A stretch of DNA of 32,287 nt. It comes from Bryobacterales bacterium (lineage in GTDB: Bacteria; Acidobacteriota; Terriglobia; Bryobacterales; Bryobacteraceae). The stretch spans positions 1-32,287 of the forward strand of contig PLEX01000077.1 of the NCBI GenBank assembly GCA_003136575.1. Direction: 5' to 3'. Of the stretch, positions 24,735-31,823 are shown in pieces. The position numbers were made by a program, and so were the translations under genes. Position 1 is the stretch's first letter; every line of letters starts with the position of its first letter. The notes beneath the pieces are model-generated. The model ran no database searches. It worked only from the letters and a program-made list of their open reading frames with translations, and was not told where the DNA came from.

Positions 24735-24844
24735 ATTCTTATGCCGCCTCGCGCTTTTTCTTCAAGCAGCTTCCAACTTCCTTTACACCGCCTCCGGCTC
24801 TTCCTTCCGGCGGCTTCCAGCTTTTCCTCAGGCAGCTTCCAGTT
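24735..24844 (-). repeat. Degenerate 22-bp tandem repeats spanning the mlaF end and mlaF-mlaD gap
   Basis: On the minus strand a core AGCYGGARGC recurs five times, starting at 24844, 24822, 24799, 24778 and 24755 (steps of 22, 23, 21 and 23). The second and third copies together form a 44-bp unit (24822-24779) that is repeated directly (24778-24735), at about two thirds identity. The first copy encodes the last codons and stop of mlaF; the last ends at the mlaD ATG. Confidence 0.7.
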
Positions 24845-25718
24845 GCGGCCGCTTCACAAATTTCGTCACGTACGTATCCGTACAAGCTTCGAGGCTGGCC
24901 TGGCTTCCTTCAAAAACCAGGCACCCTTCCTTCATCACCATGAAGATGGTATTCGTTCCTTCCGGGCCAACGGGGTCCAGACGGCCACTGTTCGGATTGT
25001 AGCGGAAGTTCGCCACCAGATTCCCGTCCTGATACCGATGCGTCACCACCAGAGCCGTTGTGTTATTCGCATCGCGCTCTTTCACGATGAGCGCCATGAT
25101 CGTATGGGCCGTGATCGGATCGAGCCCGGCCGTAGGCGAATCATAGAGCAGGAGCGGCGGATTTGTCACAACCGCGCGCGCGATAGCCACGCGCCGCCTC
25201 ATGCCTCCGGAGAGTTCGCTCGGGTACTTGTCCATTGTGTTTTCCAGCTCCACGAAGCGGAGCGAACTGCGCACCGTCGGCTCCATCTGGTCTTTTGGCA
25301 TTACGATCGCCCTCTGGTTCAGCAGCGGATAAGCCACATTCTGCGCGACAGTCATGGAATCGAAAAGCGCGCTCTCCTGAAACAGCATTCCGAGCTTGCT
25401 GCGGATGCCGAAAAGCTCGGTCTCGGCCTTGTTCGTCACGTCTTCGCCGAAGAGAAATACGCGCCCGCCCGAAGCGCGGATCAGCCCCATCGCCGTCTTG
25501 AGCAGCACGGTTTTGCCGCTTCCCGCCGCGCCGAGTATGATGCGCGTCTCCCCGCGCCGGACGTTAAAAGACAACCGGTTCAGAACAGGCTGTTCGCCCG
25601 CGAACGCAACAGTGACATCTTCAAATCGCAACAGACTGGCCGCATCGCCCGCGGCAAGCCCATCCGCGGCATCGGCCTGTTGAGCAATCTTCGTCGCTGC
25701 AGTAACGGTTTCCGCCAT
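24828..25718 (-). CDS. mlaF: Mla-type ABC transporter ATP-binding protein; Walker B Glu replaced by Ser
   Basis: This 296-residue ATPase belongs to the phospholipid transporter formed with MlaE and MlaD. Walker A is GAAGSGKT (63-70), the Q-loop Gln is 114 (GMLFQESALFD), the signature is LSGGM (169-173), the D-loop Asp is 200 and the H-loop His is 227 (VVTHRYQDG). Walker B reads LLLYDSPTAGLD: Asp193 is followed by Ser194 where nearly all ABC ATPases have the catalytic Glu. A roughly 30-residue Ala-rich N-terminal extension precedes the domain. The ATG at 25718 lies 2 bp after the mlaE stop. The operon order is mlaE, mlaF, mlaD. MlaB and MlaC genes are not present. Confidence 0.92.
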   Translation of the reverse strand: MAETVTAATKIAQQADAADGLAAGDAASLLRFEDVTVAFAGEQPVLNRLSFNVRRGETRIILGAAGSGKTVLLKTAMGLIRASGGRVFLFGEDVTNKAETELFGIRSKLGMLFQESALFDSMTVAQNVAYPLLNQRAIVMPKDQMEPTVRSSLRFVELENTMDKYPSELSGGMRRRVAIARAVVTNPPLLLYDSPTAGLDPITAHTIMALIVKERDANNTTALVVTHRYQDGNLVANFRYNPNSGRLDPVGPEGTNTIFMVMKEGCLVFEGSQASLEACTDTYVTKFVKRPQLEAA

Positions 25719-25720
25719 GT

Positions 25721-26488
25721 TCACCCGAGCTGGCTGATCCAGAGGAAGATCCTGCCGAGGAAAAAGTCCAGCACGAAAATAATCACCGACGCGTAGACGA
25801 CGGCCTGCGTGGTGGATCGGCCCACACCCTGCGTGCCGCCCGTGGTGCGCAGTCCGCAATAGCAGCCGATCAGAGACACGGCGAACGAATAGCAAAAGGG
25901 CTTGGCCAACCCCTGGCCGACATCGCTCCAAGCGAGCGTGCGCCAAACCGTCGACCAGTATTGCCTGCCCGGCACGGAAAAAAGCAGCTTGGCCATGATG
26001 CCGCCGCCGATCATTCCGACAAAATCGTCGATGACCGTAAGGCAGGGCAGCATCAACGCCGTCGCGATCATGCGCGGCGTGACCAGCTTCTGAACAGGGT
26101 CGGTGCCGAGGGCGCGCATAGCGTCGATCTGCTCGGTTACTTGCATGGAGCCGAGCTCGCTGGCGATGCCCGACGAATTTTGCCCGGAGACCATGACAGC
26201 GGTCAGCACCGGGCCGAGTTCGCGCACGAGGATGAGAGAGACGAACTGCCCCGTGCGGCCGGTCTGCCCGTATTCCTGGAGACCGCGGCCCATCTGCATG
26301 GCCATTACGGCGCCGGAGAAGAAGCCGGTGAGCAGGATGATCGGGACGCTGCCGACCCCGATAGTCTCCATTTGCAAAAGAATGTCGTCTACGTAATGGG
26401 GCTTGCGGAAGACGTTCCGGATCGCCCGACCGGTCAGTTCGTAGAAGTCCTGAACAGCCTGTATGGGGCCCTTGAGAGTGTCAAGCAC
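25721..26488 (-). CDS. mlaE: Mla-type ABC transporter permease MlaE
   Basis: This 255-residue inner membrane permease moves phospholipids between membranes with MlaF and MlaD. The family core is clear: VPIILLTGFFSGAVMAMQ, LVRELGPVLTAVMVSGQ, ELGSMQVTEQIDAMRALGTDP (split here as ELGSMQVTEQ and IDAMRALGTDP), and the C-terminal GLRTTGGTQGVGRSTTQAVV. About five membrane helices are predicted. The start is GTG at 26488 without a strong ribosome-binding site; this gives the standard amphipathic N-terminus before the first helix. It is the first gene of the mla operon and is divergent from the P1 peptidase gene, 120 bp away. Confidence 0.93.
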   Translation of the reverse strand: MLDTLKGPIQAVQDFYELTGRAIRNVFRKPHYVDDILLQMETIGVGSVPIILLTGFFSGAVMAMQMGRGLQEYGQTGRTGQFVSLILVRELGPVLTAVMVSGQNSSGIASELGSMQVTEQIDAMRALGTDPVQKLVTPRMIATALMLPCLTVIDDFVGMIGGGIMAKLLFSVPGRQYWSTVWRTLAWSDVGQGLAKPFCYSFAVSLIGCYCGLRTTGGTQGVGRSTTQAVVYASVIIFVLDFFLGRIFLWISQLG

Positions 26489-26608
26489 GTCGAAAAATCC
26501 AGGCGCGCCGCGATAGCAGGCGGCACAAAACTCTTCGGGGCGTCGGCGCCGCAGTGCACTACGGCCCGCAAATCATCCCGAAAGCCGATGCTAGCATACA
26601 GGCAGACT

Positions 26609-27562
26609 ATGAAAGGTTTGACTGACGTTCCCGGCATCCTTGTCGGCCATGCGACCGACCTGGACGCCCTCACCGGCTGCACGGTGATTCTCTGTGGCGG
26701 CGATGCCGTCGGCGGCGTGGACGTGCGCGGTTCGGCCACCGGTTCGGTGGAACTGGACGCGTTGCATCCCGGTCACGTGGCGCCGAACGTCCACGCCATT
26801 ATTCTGGCCGGCGGCAGCGCCTTCGGACTCGAAGCGAGCTGTGGCGTACGCCGGATACTGGAGCGCCGCGGCGTCGGATTTAACACGGGCGTAACTCATG
26901 TGCCGATTGTTCCGGGAGCGATTCTTTACGATCTCGGCATTGGAAAGCCGGGTGTGCGGCCGACTCGCGAAATGGGCGAAAAGGCGGTGTCGGCGGCCAC
27001 GGATGCGGCGGTGGAAGAGGGAAATGTGGGGGCGGGGACAGGCGCGACGGTCGGCAAATTGTTCGGCATGGCGCAAGCGATGAAGAGCGGCATCGGGAGC
27101 GCGTCGCTGACGCTGGGATCGGGCGTGATGGTTGCGGCGCTGGTGGCGGTGAACGCGGTCGGCGATGTGATCGACCCGGCGACGAACACGATCATTGCCG
27201 GCGCGAGGATGTCGGCGACCAGCCGCGAGTTCGTCGATTCCGCCTCCGCGCTGCGCCATGAATCCGTCCGGAGTCCCGGCTTTCGCGGTAACACAACGCT
27301 GGCGGTGGTCGCGACCAATGCGCGGCTTGATCGCGTGCAGACGAATAAGCTCGCGGCGCTGGCGGGTATTGGCGTCGTGAGGACGATTTCGCCGGTGAAT
27401 ACGATGTCCGATGGCGACATGACGTTTGCGATCTCGCTGGGGAATGAACAGGCGAGCGTGGATTCGGTGGGCGCGGCCGCGTCGGAAGCGCTGGCGATGG
27501 CGGTTTTGCGGGCCGTTCGGGCGGCGAAGACGGCTGGGGGCATTCCGGGTTTGGCGGGGTGA
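26609..27562 (+). CDS. P1-family (DmpA/BapA-like, S58) N-terminal nucleophile aminopeptidase
   Basis: This 317-residue enzyme belongs to the self-processing P1/S58 peptidase family, which cleaves N-terminal residues or beta-amino acids from peptides. The N-terminal part has GILVGHATD, GCTVILCGGDAVGGVDVRG (shown as GCTVILCGG and VGGVDVRG) and LAGGSAFGL. The predicted autocleavage site is in RGNTTLAVVATNA, between Asn228 and Thr229, leaving Thr229 as the N-terminal nucleophile of the smaller subunit. SDGDMTFAISLG near 270 is the family's C-terminal block. The ATG at 26609 is chosen because MKGLTDVPGILVGHATD is the standard family start; the upstream open frame is antisense to mlaE. No signal peptide is seen, so it is probably cytoplasmic. 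Confidence 0.9.
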   Translation: MKGLTDVPGILVGHATDLDALTGCTVILCGGDAVGGVDVRGSATGSVELDALHPGHVAPNVHAIILAGGSAFGLEASCGVRRILERRGVGFNTGVTHVPIVPGAILYDLGIGKPGVRPTREMGEKAVSAATDAAVEEGNVGAGTGATVGKLFGMAQAMKSGIGSASLTLGSGVMVAALVAVNAVGDVIDPATNTIIAGARMSATSREFVDSASALRHESVRSPGFRGNTTLAVVATNARLDRVQTNKLAALAGIGVVRTISPVNTMSDGDMTFAISLGNEQASVDSVGAAASEALAMAVLRAVRAAKTAGGIPGLAG

Positions 27563-27648
27563 GTACCAGATCGGGGAGCAAGCGGCGCAGCCCGGAATCC
27601 CTGAGTTCAGCGACGCGGCGCCGGTGACGCCTGTATGGGCACGCGACC

Positions 27649-28161
27649 TCAGGCCGGCGACTTCTCAATCGTCCTCATCGCGAGGAAGACCATGCGGGGA
27701 TGGTCTGCCAGCGGGACAAATTCATGATGGAGGTAGAACGGCCGGGCGCTGTCGTCATACGCTTCCGCGATTACGCCGACCGAGACCACCTGCAATGTGT
27801 TTTTCCAGCTACGGTGCAAGGCGTCCATTAAGAGTAACCGGCCCAGCTTCTTGCCTCTCTGACTCGAACTGACGGCCAGCGGGCCCAGCATAGTTGCGGG
27901 AAGCAGCGGATACCGCGGCAATTTCTTTACTACGTCCGGGGGCAACTCGGAGGCATTGATACCGTACGACGAAAGCGTGTAATACCCGAGGATCCAACCC
28001 CCGCGATCAAGCATGACGAAAGGCGCCGCCACTTTCCGCTGCGAGTCCTTGCTGGCCTGGAGATACAGGTAGTCGTCAAGCTCCCTGACTCCGCAGGAGA
28101 ACGCTTTCTTGTCCTGGTCGCGGAGCGGCTCAAAGACGCACGGCCCCTCCGGAAGCGTCAC
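27649..28161 (-). CDS. tacT: TacT-like GNAT acetyltransferase toxin
   Basis: This 170-residue GNAT-fold protein is paired with a DUF1778 antitoxin. TacT toxins acetylate the amino group of aminoacyl-tRNA and stop translation. The acetyl-CoA loop lies in AVSSSQRGKKLGRLLL (about 96-111), and Tyr143 in ARPFYLHHEF is in the place of the catalytic Tyr. The N-terminal FSCGVRELDDYLYLQA (about 21-36) matches the typical F-x-C-G-x-x-x-LD-x-YL element of this toxin group. Translation begins at GTG 28161 within a GTGA overlap with the antitoxin stop, so it is coupled. The gene looks intact. Confidence 0.88.
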   Translation of the reverse strand: MTLPEGPCVFEPLRDQDKKAFSCGVRELDDYLYLQASKDSQRKVAAPFVMLDRGGWILGYYTLSSYGINASELPPDVVKKLPRYPLLPATMLGPLAVSSSQRGKKLGRLLLMDALHRSWKNTLQVVSVGVIAEAYDDSARPFYLHHEFVPLADHPRMVFLAMRTIEKSPA

Positions 28162-28481
28162 CTGACTGACGCACTCTCTTTCCGGTTTTTCTTATAATGT
28201 CCGGCTGCCGCGCGCAAGACCTTCCCGGGCGCCGCGGGATGCGCGATGGCATCGACAAACGCTTCAGTTTCGCCGTCCGTCAGAACCAATATCGCGCGCT
28301 CGCGCAGCGTTTTCTCCGCCGCAGCCTGCGCGCTCTGCAGCACGAAATCTGTCATGCTGCGCCCTTCCAGTTCAGCGGCCCGCTGGATCAGCGTCTTCTG
28401 ATGGCCGTTCAGGCGGGCGTCAAAACGATACCTCCGCGTTCGAGCGTCTCCGGTCGCCGGACGAGTTTTTGCAACGGGCAT
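28158..28481 (-). CDS. tacA: TacA-like DUF1778 antitoxin (ribbon-helix-helix)
   Basis: This 107-residue antitoxin has a ribbon-helix-helix DNA-binding domain (about 17-60): RYRFDARLNGHQKTLIQRA, then ELEGRSMTDFVLQSA, the DUF1778 hallmark. The C-terminal half (LTDGETEAFVDAIAHP and GKVLRAAAGHYKK) would neutralise the toxin. A basic N-terminal extension (MPVAKTRPATGDART) is slightly longer than usual. A GAGGAAG ribosome-binding site precedes the ATG, unlike the two vapB genes of this window. The stop overlaps the tacT start by GTGA. Autoregulation with tacT is expected. Confidence 0.9.
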   Translation of the reverse strand: MPVAKTRPATGDARTRRYRFDARLNGHQKTLIQRAAELEGRSMTDFVLQSAQAAAEKTLRERAILVLTDGETEAFVDAIAHPAAPGKVLRAAAGHYKKNRKESASVR

Positions 28482-28513
28482 GCTTTTTCTTCCTCTTTAC
28501 AATTGTGCGGTGA

Positions 28514-28536
28514 GCATCCGTGCGGCCATCGGATGC
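28514..28536. promoter_or_regulatory. Inverted repeat upstream of tacA, possible operator
   Basis: GCATCCG (28514-28520) and CGGATGC (28530-28536) form a perfect 7-bp inverted repeat with a 9-bp spacer. It lies 33-55 bp upstream of the tacA ATG, where a TacAT operator would be expected. The match to an operator is positional only. Confidence 0.35.
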
Positions 28537-28676
28537 GCCGGCTGCGCTGAAGACGCTCTCCCGAAATTATCCTCAGTTTTGCCGAACTGATAGCACTTCC
28601 GCATCCCGGCACCCTTCCCGGCGGGACCTCGTTGGACGGCCAGTTGGCCCCCGACCGCTTGCGGTAGACTCACCCT

Positions 28677-29999
28677 ATGCGACTCCTCACGCCCGTCCAT
28701 AGCTTCTTCGGGGCGGCGCTTTTTTGCACACTGTCCTCTTACGCGCACGGCCAACAACCTACTGTCACAGTTCTTAAAGCCGCGCGAATGTTCGACGGCC
28801 ATGAAATGCGAACGCCGGGTCTGGTCGTAGTCAGCGGATCGAGCATCGTCGGCGTCGGCGCCGGTGCTGCAATTCCTGTGGGCGCGCAGACCATCGATTT
28901 CGGCGATGCGACGCTGTCACCTGGTTTTATCGATGCGCACACGCATCTATCGGCGATGTACAACGCCGATTACAACAAGGGATTGATCGATACGCTGGAA
29001 CAGTCGATCCCCGAGCAGACCCTGCTGGCAACGGCCAATACGAAAAAGACGCTCATGGCGGGCGTGACGACGGTGCGCGACGTCGGCAGCAGCGATTTCA
29101 TGGACGTCGGCCTGCGAAATGCTATAGCGGCCGGCACGATTTTGGGCCCGCGCATGCTGGTTTCCGTTAACGCCATCGGTTCCACCGGTGGCCATTGCGA
29201 TGGACAAAACGGATTTCGCGCGGGCCTGTTCGGGCGCGAGAGCGGCCCGGGCGACGGCGTCATCAACAGCCCCGACGAAGGGCGCAGAGCGGTCCGGCTC
29301 AACGTCAAGTATGGCGCGGATGTAATCAAGATCTGCGCCACCGGCGGCGTGCTTTCGCTGACGGACGAAGTCGACATCCCGCAGCTCACGCAGGAGGAAA
29401 CGAACGCTATCGTCGACGAGGCACACACGCTTCGCAAGAAGACCGCGGCGCACGCTCACGGGGCCGAGGGCGCAAAGCGGGCGATTCGCGCCGGAATCGA
29501 TTCCATCGAGCACGGGTCGTTTCTCGACGATGAGGCGCTGGACATGATGAAGGCTCATGGCACTTATTACAATCCCACTTTGATGGCGGTTGAAGGCGCT
29601 AAAGAGATCCTCGCCAACGGTGGCTTTCCACCGTCGGTGGCCGCGAAAGCGACGGCGGCGATTGAATCGATCAACCAGGTGGTGCGGAAGGCGATAGCCA
29701 GAGGCGTGAAAATGGGAATGGGCACGGACGCGGCAGTTTACCCGCACGGGCGCAACCTCGAGGAACTTCATCTGCTTGTGGCGCTCGGGATGAAGCCGCT
29801 CGACGCGTTGCGCGCCGGGACCTCGGTCGATGCCGATGAGTTGGGTGTCCAGAAGCGCGTCGGCACGCTGGAAGCCGGCAAGCTGGCCGACATCGTGGCG
29901 ATTCCGGGCGATCCGATTCAGAATATCCGGCAGGTGGAGAAGGTGTTTTTCGTGATGAAGGAAGGCGTGGTCTATAAGGACGAGCGCGAACGCCGATAA
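28677..29999 (+). CDS. Exported metal-dependent amidohydrolase (imidazolonepropionase/prolidase-like)
   Basis: This 440-residue amidohydrolase-superfamily enzyme has a Sec signal (about 1-25, SFFGAALFCTLSSYAHG). The TIM barrel carries H-x-H in FIDAHTHLSAM (His88, His90), the bridging Lys218 in VIKICATGG, His259 or His261 in AAHAHGAEG, His279 in SIEHGSFL and the catalytic Asp351 in GMGTDAAVYPHG. This is a full binuclear metal site. Close relatives hydrolyse N-acyl or prolyl dipeptides (Xaa-Pro dipeptidase-like), and the substrate is not readable from sequence. GKLADIVAIPGDP near the C-terminus is the usual return of the beta-sandwich. It stands alone, with neighbouring TA genes on both sides. 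Confidence 0.9.
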   Translation: MRLLTPVHSFFGAALFCTLSSYAHGQQPTVTVLKAARMFDGHEMRTPGLVVVSGSSIVGVGAGAAIPVGAQTIDFGDATLSPGFIDAHTHLSAMYNADYNKGLIDTLEQSIPEQTLLATANTKKTLMAGVTTVRDVGSSDFMDVGLRNAIAAGTILGPRMLVSVNAIGSTGGHCDGQNGFRAGLFGRESGPGDGVINSPDEGRRAVRLNVKYGADVIKICATGGVLSLTDEVDIPQLTQEETNAIVDEAHTLRKKTAAHAHGAEGAKRAIRAGIDSIEHGSFLDDEALDMMKAHGTYYNPTLMAVEGAKEILANGGFPPSVAAKATAAIESINQVVRKAIARGVKMGMGTDAAVYPHGRNLEELHLLVALGMKPLDALRAGTSVDADELGVQKRVGTLEAGKLADIVAIPGDPIQNIRQVEKVFFVMKEGVVYKDERERR

Positions 30000-30039
30000 A
30001 GCACGAAGGCATCGCCGCGAACGGAAGTTGAAGCCGCTT

Positions 30040-30434
30040 CTATTCCACTACCGAAATGAGCTTTGAATCAACGATCCGCTGGTCGGAAGTGACAAGGCGG
30101 AGCCGGTGAACGCGGGCGGTCGCAACGATAAAACGGTCGCCTGGATCGCGCAACGCATCGCCCATGGCCGCGACCTCGGCGGCTACGTTCAGATCTATCG
30201 GAACTACCCGAAATCCGGCGTCAATGGTAAGTGCGCTCAGTATCTCCTCAACCGGGCACCGCAGGCGGAAGCCGTGAAGGACGCTATTTCAACGAGAGTC
30301 ATAGCGCTCAGAGCAAGAGCCTCCCCGCGCCGGACCGCTTCGCTCAGGGTGCGGTCCTGCGCCCGGGAGAGCTTCCTCGGTTCAACGAGCCAGCGAACGA
30401 GTACGTGTGTGTCCAGCAGGAGGCGAGGCGTCAG
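30040..30434 (-). pseudogene. vapC: VapC PIN-domain toxin, frameshifted, apparent CTG start
   Basis: The frame begins LTPRLLLDTHVLVRWL with CTG at 30434, overlapping the vapB stop as CTGA, and carries the first catalytic Asp at position 8 and Glu49 (TLVEIA). Near 30278-30292 the frame breaks. The original frame soon reaches TGA, while the next frame continues RLRCPVEEILSALTIDAG, then DPGDRFIVATARVHRL and LVTSDQRIVDSK, ending at TAG (30040-30042). Both later catalytic Asp residues are thus present but out of frame. One base gained restores a normal PIN protein of about 130 residues. It is either a recent pseudogene or a sequencing error. Confidence 0.82.
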
Positions 30435-30691
30435 AGTTCAAAAGTCTCTCTCTCACGGACACACTCCCACATGTCCGAGTTGTCCGCCATCAGGATTTCG
30501 TCCGGGATCTGTATCTTGCCCTTCAACATGCCCCTCGATGAGCGCCTGAGGGCCGGCGGCGGAGGCCCCACCGTCGCAACCGGCCGGCCCCGCTTAGTGA
30601 CCGTGATCGTGCCGCCGGTGCGGCTTACCTCATCCAGCAGCGAAAGGCATTTCGCCTTGAACTCCGTCGCGGTGACCATTTGGGTTGCCAT
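30431..30691 (-). CDS. vapB: VapB antitoxin, Phd/YefM-type, next to a broken toxin
   Basis: This 86-residue Phd/YefM antitoxin has the DNA-binding half MVTATEFKAKCLSLLDEVS and ITVTKRGRPVATVGPP, a family hallmark. The C-terminal half (RRSSRGMLKGKIQIP and ILMADNSDMWECVRE) is the toxin-binding tail. The ATG at 30691 is chosen over the start at 30709 because a TATCAT box lies exactly 6 nt upstream, leaving no room for a longer message; the mRNA is probably leaderless. The toxin gene after it is frameshifted, so this antitoxin may now be solitary. It is only 37 bp downstream of the AttH-like gene. Confidence 0.85.
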   Translation of the reverse strand: MATQMVTATEFKAKCLSLLDEVSRTGGTITVTKRGRPVATVGPPPPALRRSSRGMLKGKIQIPDEILMADNSDMWECVRERETFEL

Positions 30692-30697
30692 ACCCGA

Positions 30698-30725
30698 ATG
30701 ATAACGCAATCTGGTCAGATGACCA
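30698..30725 (-). promoter_or_regulatory. Promoter and palindromic operator of the second vapB
   Basis: On the minus strand TATCAT (30703-30698) is preceded after 16 bp by TGGTCA, which is the first arm of the palindrome TGGTCA-N2-TGACCA (30712-30725). A repressor on this palindrome would cover the -35. The predicted start is the A of the ATG at 30691. Confidence 0.6.
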
Positions 30726-30728
30726 CTT

Positions 30729-31778
30729 TCAAAACCGCACCGGCCCGCTGTACCCGGTCATCTCCAGGTAACCAACTCCCCGGTTCGAGCCTTCATAAGT
30801 CACCGCGCCTTCCCAGTACCTCGGACCATCCTTCGCCCGCAGTTCCTGGTCTTCGAGCGCGGCCTTGCACCGGACGTCGATCTTCAGCGACGGCACCCGA
30901 ATCCTCCAGGCGACCGGATACTTTCCCCATCTGGCCAAAGGCTCAAGGGTAAATTCGTCCCGCTTCAGATGGTGCGCCCGGCCCGCCGCGTCGATGAAAG
31001 TCCCCGATGAATAAGCATCAATCGATCCATCCTTTTTCCGCAACTCAAACAACATCAACTCGGTGTCGTTGTCGAGTTGCGCGCTGAACCAATCCCAGCC
31101 GGTCTGGTCGCCGGCCAGTTGTTCCGTGAACCACTCGTGGTCCATCCACGCCAACCCGGTGACTTGATGCACCCCGTCGGCCGTCGTAATCTTCCCAATG
31201 ACCGAGAGCCGTGGAAACGAAACGTAATACGACGCGCGCCCCCGCCCTTCCGCTTTCTGACTGAGCCCGTTCTCGCCCTGAATCACGAAGGGCTTCACCG
31301 GTTTCAGGTCGAAGTGGAACCGGAACGGCCCTGTGACAACGTCGAGCGTCTGCGCGTTGCCGTTCCAATTCGCCTGCCAGTTTCCATTCCAGACGCGCTG
31401 CGCGCTGAAGGAAGCCCCCGCGATGCCCGGCCCTTCCCGGTTCGGCCGCTCTGCATACCAGAAGCGCTTGCCATCGATATCGGTCAACGCGGCGTGAGCC
31501 AGATACAGATCCTTCACAGCCCAGACCGACGGGTTATCGTCGCTTCGATTCTGCCCCTGCCGGAAGAAAACCAGTTCGAAACCAAACCGTTTACCATGCG
31601 CGTCCACCACATTACCCGTGTAATACCACCATTCAGTGCGGAAGTCTTGGTGTTCGAAGTGATCGCGGGGAAACTGGTATCGATAGCCAGGGACCGCTTC
31701 CCGCCAGACTGGCCCGATGGCAAGGCTGTTGGCGGCCAGAACAAGTGCGGCAACGGCTGGCTGGAGACGGTTCGCCAA
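30729..31778 (-). CDS. Exported lipocalin-like protein (AttH / CrtC hydratase-like)
   Basis: This is a protein of about 349 residues with two tandem lipocalin-like beta-barrels as in AttH and carotenoid 1,2-hydratase. The family landmarks are [12 protein letters not shown] (about 46-57), [21 protein letters not shown] and [12 protein letters not shown], then the C-terminal [13 protein letters not shown] and [10 protein letters not shown]. The N-terminus has a Sec-type signal ([12 protein letters not shown]), so it is probably periplasmic. The start is uncertain: TTG at 31778 begins the signal peptide, while a TTG at 31841 would overlap the metX start. Function in most bacteria is unknown. It is divergent from metX. 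Confidence 0.82.
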   Translation of the reverse strand: MANRLQPAVAALVLAANSLAIGPVWREAVPGYRYQFPRDHFEHQDFRTEWWYYTGNVVDAHGKRFGFELVFFRQGQNRSDDNPSVWAVKDLYLAHAALTDIDGKRFWYAERPNREGPGIAGASFSAQRVWNGNWQANWNGNAQTLDVVTGPFRFHFDLKPVKPFVIQGENGLSQKAEGRGRASYYVSFPRLSVIGKITTADGVHQVTGLAWMDHEWFTEQLAGDQTGWDWFSAQLDNDTELMLFELRKKDGSIDAYSSGTFIDAAGRAHHLKRDEFTLEPLARWGKYPVAWRIRVPSLKIDVRCKAALEDQELRAKDGPRYWEGAVTYEGSNRGVGYLEMTGYSGPVRF

Positions 31779-31823
31779 GTCCCAGTCTATGCCGCCGCCC
31801 TTGTTAACATGAGGTTGCCCACG

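Noticed and set aside
25961..26608. Long N-terminal extension of the P1 peptidase frame
   Set aside because: It is antisense to mlaE and lacks family similarity; the conserved peptidase start is at 26609.
27542..27598. Distant inverted repeat ATTCCGGG/CCCGGAAT after the P1 peptidase gene
   Set aside because: The arms are 41 bp apart with no T-run, so it is not a convincing terminator.
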